Assembly (NCBI GenBank): GCA_026122225.1
Contig: JANEZZ010002197.1
Location: forward strand, 744,001-808,000
Direction of reading: 5' to 3'
Length of the DNA stretch: 64,000 nucleotides
Origin: Heloderma charlesbogerti
Taxonomy: Eukaryota > Chordata > Lepidosauria > Squamata > Helodermatidae
In this document: positions 61,951-64,000 of the stretch, in pieces
Position numbering within the stretch: the stretch's first letter is position 1
Layout: every line of letters begins with the position of its first letter
The notes under the pieces: generated by a model
Database searches by the model: none
What the model was told of the DNA's origin: nothing
What the model saw: the letters and a program-made list of their open reading frames with translations, nothing else
Made by a program: the position numbers and the translations under genes

Positions 61951-63078
61951 ATCTCTTCGTGCGTTGGGGCAGGCCGTGGTTGCTCAGAGGGAAATAAAAG
62001 GTGCCCCGCACGTGCTCCGAGGCACCCCACTCTTTAGGATTACTTGGCACATTCCAAGAATTTGAACTAAAGAAAGATGATTACATTGAACAGTGGAGAA
62101 CCTTGCATTACATTCAAGGAAAGAAGGGGAGGGAGAAGGAGAAAAAGAAACTGGTAAGAAAGGGGTTGAGAATATCTTTGGATATCCCAAAAACAGAGCA
62201 GACACAGGCCAAATGGATGTTGTACGGCCCTGGTCTCCTTTTTGTGGGGGAGCCCCTTGTGAATGAATGCACACAAGTCTTCCTGTATCCCATTCCCTTT
62301 TCTTCACTTGAGTTCCACTTCTCACCTCCACTGCTGCCACATGGCAGGCTCTGGCTGGGCTAAATCAGTTCTGACACACCTGTGAATCTCACTCGCACTG
62401 CCCGCACTTGGGCTGGGCAGGCTGGGTTCCCAGCGGTGTTCCGCTAAGTGCTTTGCACTTTGCAGCCACAGATATGAGGGTATTTCACCCAGGCTTGGGT
62501 TCAGCAGAAGGGCAAGTGGCGATTCTGGAGTCTCGATCAAACACCTCTGACATTTTGCATGTTCAATTTGCTTGCTCAGTCTCCTGCTGCCTTTCAACCC
62601 AGTTGCTCGTTTACTCCCTGCTTTCAAAGCCAGCGCCAAGCCTCAGAATATAATGCGGAATATTAGTGCTTTTTACCAAAGGACCTTTCAAGATGCAGTA
62701 GTTGTGTGCAAGGAGGGTGAGAGGACACACTTTAGTTACTCATTTGTTTGGCACCTCGGAGATGCTGATGCCTTTTCCTTCCAAGGGGATTGCAGTTTTT
62801 GAGCGCTCCACATCTAATTAGTGTGGAATTAACAATGGGGGGGGGAGGATGACAAATGTGCAAACACTGCACATGGCTCCCTTGCAGAAAACCACTCACG
62901 CATAGATTGCCCAGCCAAGAATTCTGTGTAACTCTTAACACCTGCACATTCTTTTACTGACATAATTTGACTGGATTAAAAAAAAAAAGGCATCAGGCTT
63001 CCTGGTTTGTAGCTGTCAGCTCAGGATAGGAGAACCTCCCTTTGGTGCCAGCCCTCTTGTGGTCAAGCAGGGCATTGT
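61951..63078. other. Unassigned intergenic DNA
   Basis: Opposing frames of 118 and 120 codons at 61984-62363 have no domain. Short A and G runs only. Confidence 0.4.
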
Positions 63079-63160
63079 TTGTTTGTTTGTTTACTTATTT
63101 AATTTCTATACCGCCCCATAGCCGAAGCTCTCTGGGCGGTTTACAACAATTCATTAAAAA
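63079..63160 (-). mobile_element. L2-type LINE extreme 3' end
   Basis: TTAATTTCTATACCGCCCCA, TAGCCGAAGCTCTCTGGGCG and GTTTACAA are the reverse complement of the L2-type tail. A GTTT tetramer run precedes it. Confidence 0.75.
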
Positions 63161-63317
63161 ATGTTTTAGAGCGTTAGCCCTGTAGCATGCCCCCTTGGGT
63201 GCTCCTTGGAAAGAAAGTCAGCGTTTGTTTTTTTTAAAATACCCAACTCTATGCCTTGGCAATCCTCCGCAAGAAAAGAGGGTCAGGTGCTAAAAAATCA
63301 ACTGGTTCATCAACTTA

Positions 63318-63725
63318 GGGTGCAATCCTATTCAGATAGGCAGCCGCCTCCGAACTCGGAGGCAACCACCTATCCAGTGCAGGGCAGAAGAAGCACAGAG
63401 GGGATCGTTCCCTCCATGCTTCTCCTGCCCTGCATTTACGGCTAGTCAGCCGATTGCGGCTGTCTAGCCACGGGAGGGCCGGGGGGGGAGGCTGCCGGAC
63501 AACACATTGGGTGTGTCATACAGGCATTTCCGCCCTCCCACCCTGGAACGCCCCTCGGGAACGCCCCTTTTCGGCCGCTCTGCGCTCCTCTTGCAAGCGC
63601 GGAGCATGGGGCTGTTCCGTGCTGCCTCTGAGGCAGCATGGAACGCGGGCTCCAAGGTCAGTTCCCAGAAAACCAGATATCCTATGGCCGTCTAGCCGCT
63701 GTCTAGCGGCCATAGGTTCGCTCCC
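63318..63725. mobile_element. Harbinger-like element, group B copy 4
   Basis: Begins GGGTGCAATCCTATTCAGAT after TTA and ends GGCCATAGGTTCGCTCCC. The right duplication is lost (TCC). The GC-rich interior gives several overlapping open frames without meaning. Confidence 0.75.
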
Positions 63726-63837
63726 TCCAGTGGCAAGAAGTTTTCACAGCTGATGCCTTTCACTTGACTGCTAAAATTCGAGCCATTCCAGCATATAAAT
63801 ACAGTTCGATGGAGATATCTTGCCTGTCATGGTAAAT

Positions 63838-63912
63838 GATGGTGATGAGGAGGAGGAGGAGGAGGAGGAGGAGGAGGAGGAGAAGAAGAAGAAGAAGAAG
63901 AAGAAGAAGAAG

Positions 63913-63942
<30 letters not shown>
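63838..63942. repeat. (GAG)n(AAG)n polypurine tract
   Basis: About thirteen GAG/AGG units pass directly into about twenty AAG units, a 100-bp pure polypurine run on the plus strand. It can form triplex (H-DNA) and is a likely assembly weak point. Confidence 0.95.
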
Positions 63943-63943
<1 letters not shown>

Positions 63944-64000
63944 CGTTATGACAGGCCACAGCACGCAGTTTTCTGGTGGCTTTAAGCCTCACAGTCAACC

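Noticed and set aside
63771..63998. Phe/Ser homopolymer protein
   Set aside because: Translation of the (GAG)n(AAG)n tract.

Overview
This window looks like intergenic or deep-intronic DNA from a squamate reptile (lizard or snake). I found no host protein-coding exon and no functional RNA gene that I can support. The long open frames that resemble known proteins all belong to retrotransposons: the reverse-transcriptase (RT) ends of BovB/RTE, CR1 and L2-type LINEs. The squamate assignment is inferred from three things seen together: BovB LINE copies, tRNA-derived SINEs that carry a BovB-like 3' tail (the Sauria SINE pattern), and many CR1 and L2-type 3' ends.

Layout. 0-13 kb: an L2-type LINE end, CR1 3' ends, hAT-like and Harbinger-like non-autonomous DNA elements, and one young BovB-tailed SINE at 9.5 kb with a perfect 13-bp target-site duplication (TSD). 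13-25 kb: L2-type ends, several palindromic miniature elements (MITEs), two copies of a 5S rRNA/CR1 chimeric SINE (18.2 and 19.7 kb), tRNA SINEs, and a possible LTR-derived stretch at 23 kb. 25-30 kb: nested insertions, including a BovB-tailed SINE with a 13-bp TSD and a CR1 inserted into a Harbinger-like element. 30-37 kb: a large fold-back element, a CR1 within a possible solo LTR, the best L2-type RT fragment (34.3-35.1 kb) and a perfect 38-bp-arm hairpin. 37-43 kb: a SINE split by a hAT-like element, a hAT-like element split by a Harbinger-like element, and an L1-like 3' end with a 19-bp TSD. 43-50 kb: three SINE types and a frame-intact, 5'-truncated BovB inside a CR1. 50-64 kb: a Harbinger-like element inside a palindrome, a hAT-like element with a near-perfect 8-bp TSD, a second BovB end, further L2 and CR1 ends, and a (GAG)n/(AAG)n tract at the right edge.

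The elements form apparent LINE-SINE partnerships. BovB tails occur on two tRNA SINE families, a CR1 tail on a 5S rRNA-derived SINE, and an L2-type tail on a third tRNA SINE. Many insertions can be ordered in time from nesting and TSDs. The most noteworthy item is the 5S-CR1 SINE, present as two oppositely oriented copies, one with an 11-of-12-bp TSD. All family names rest on pattern recognition, with no database search.
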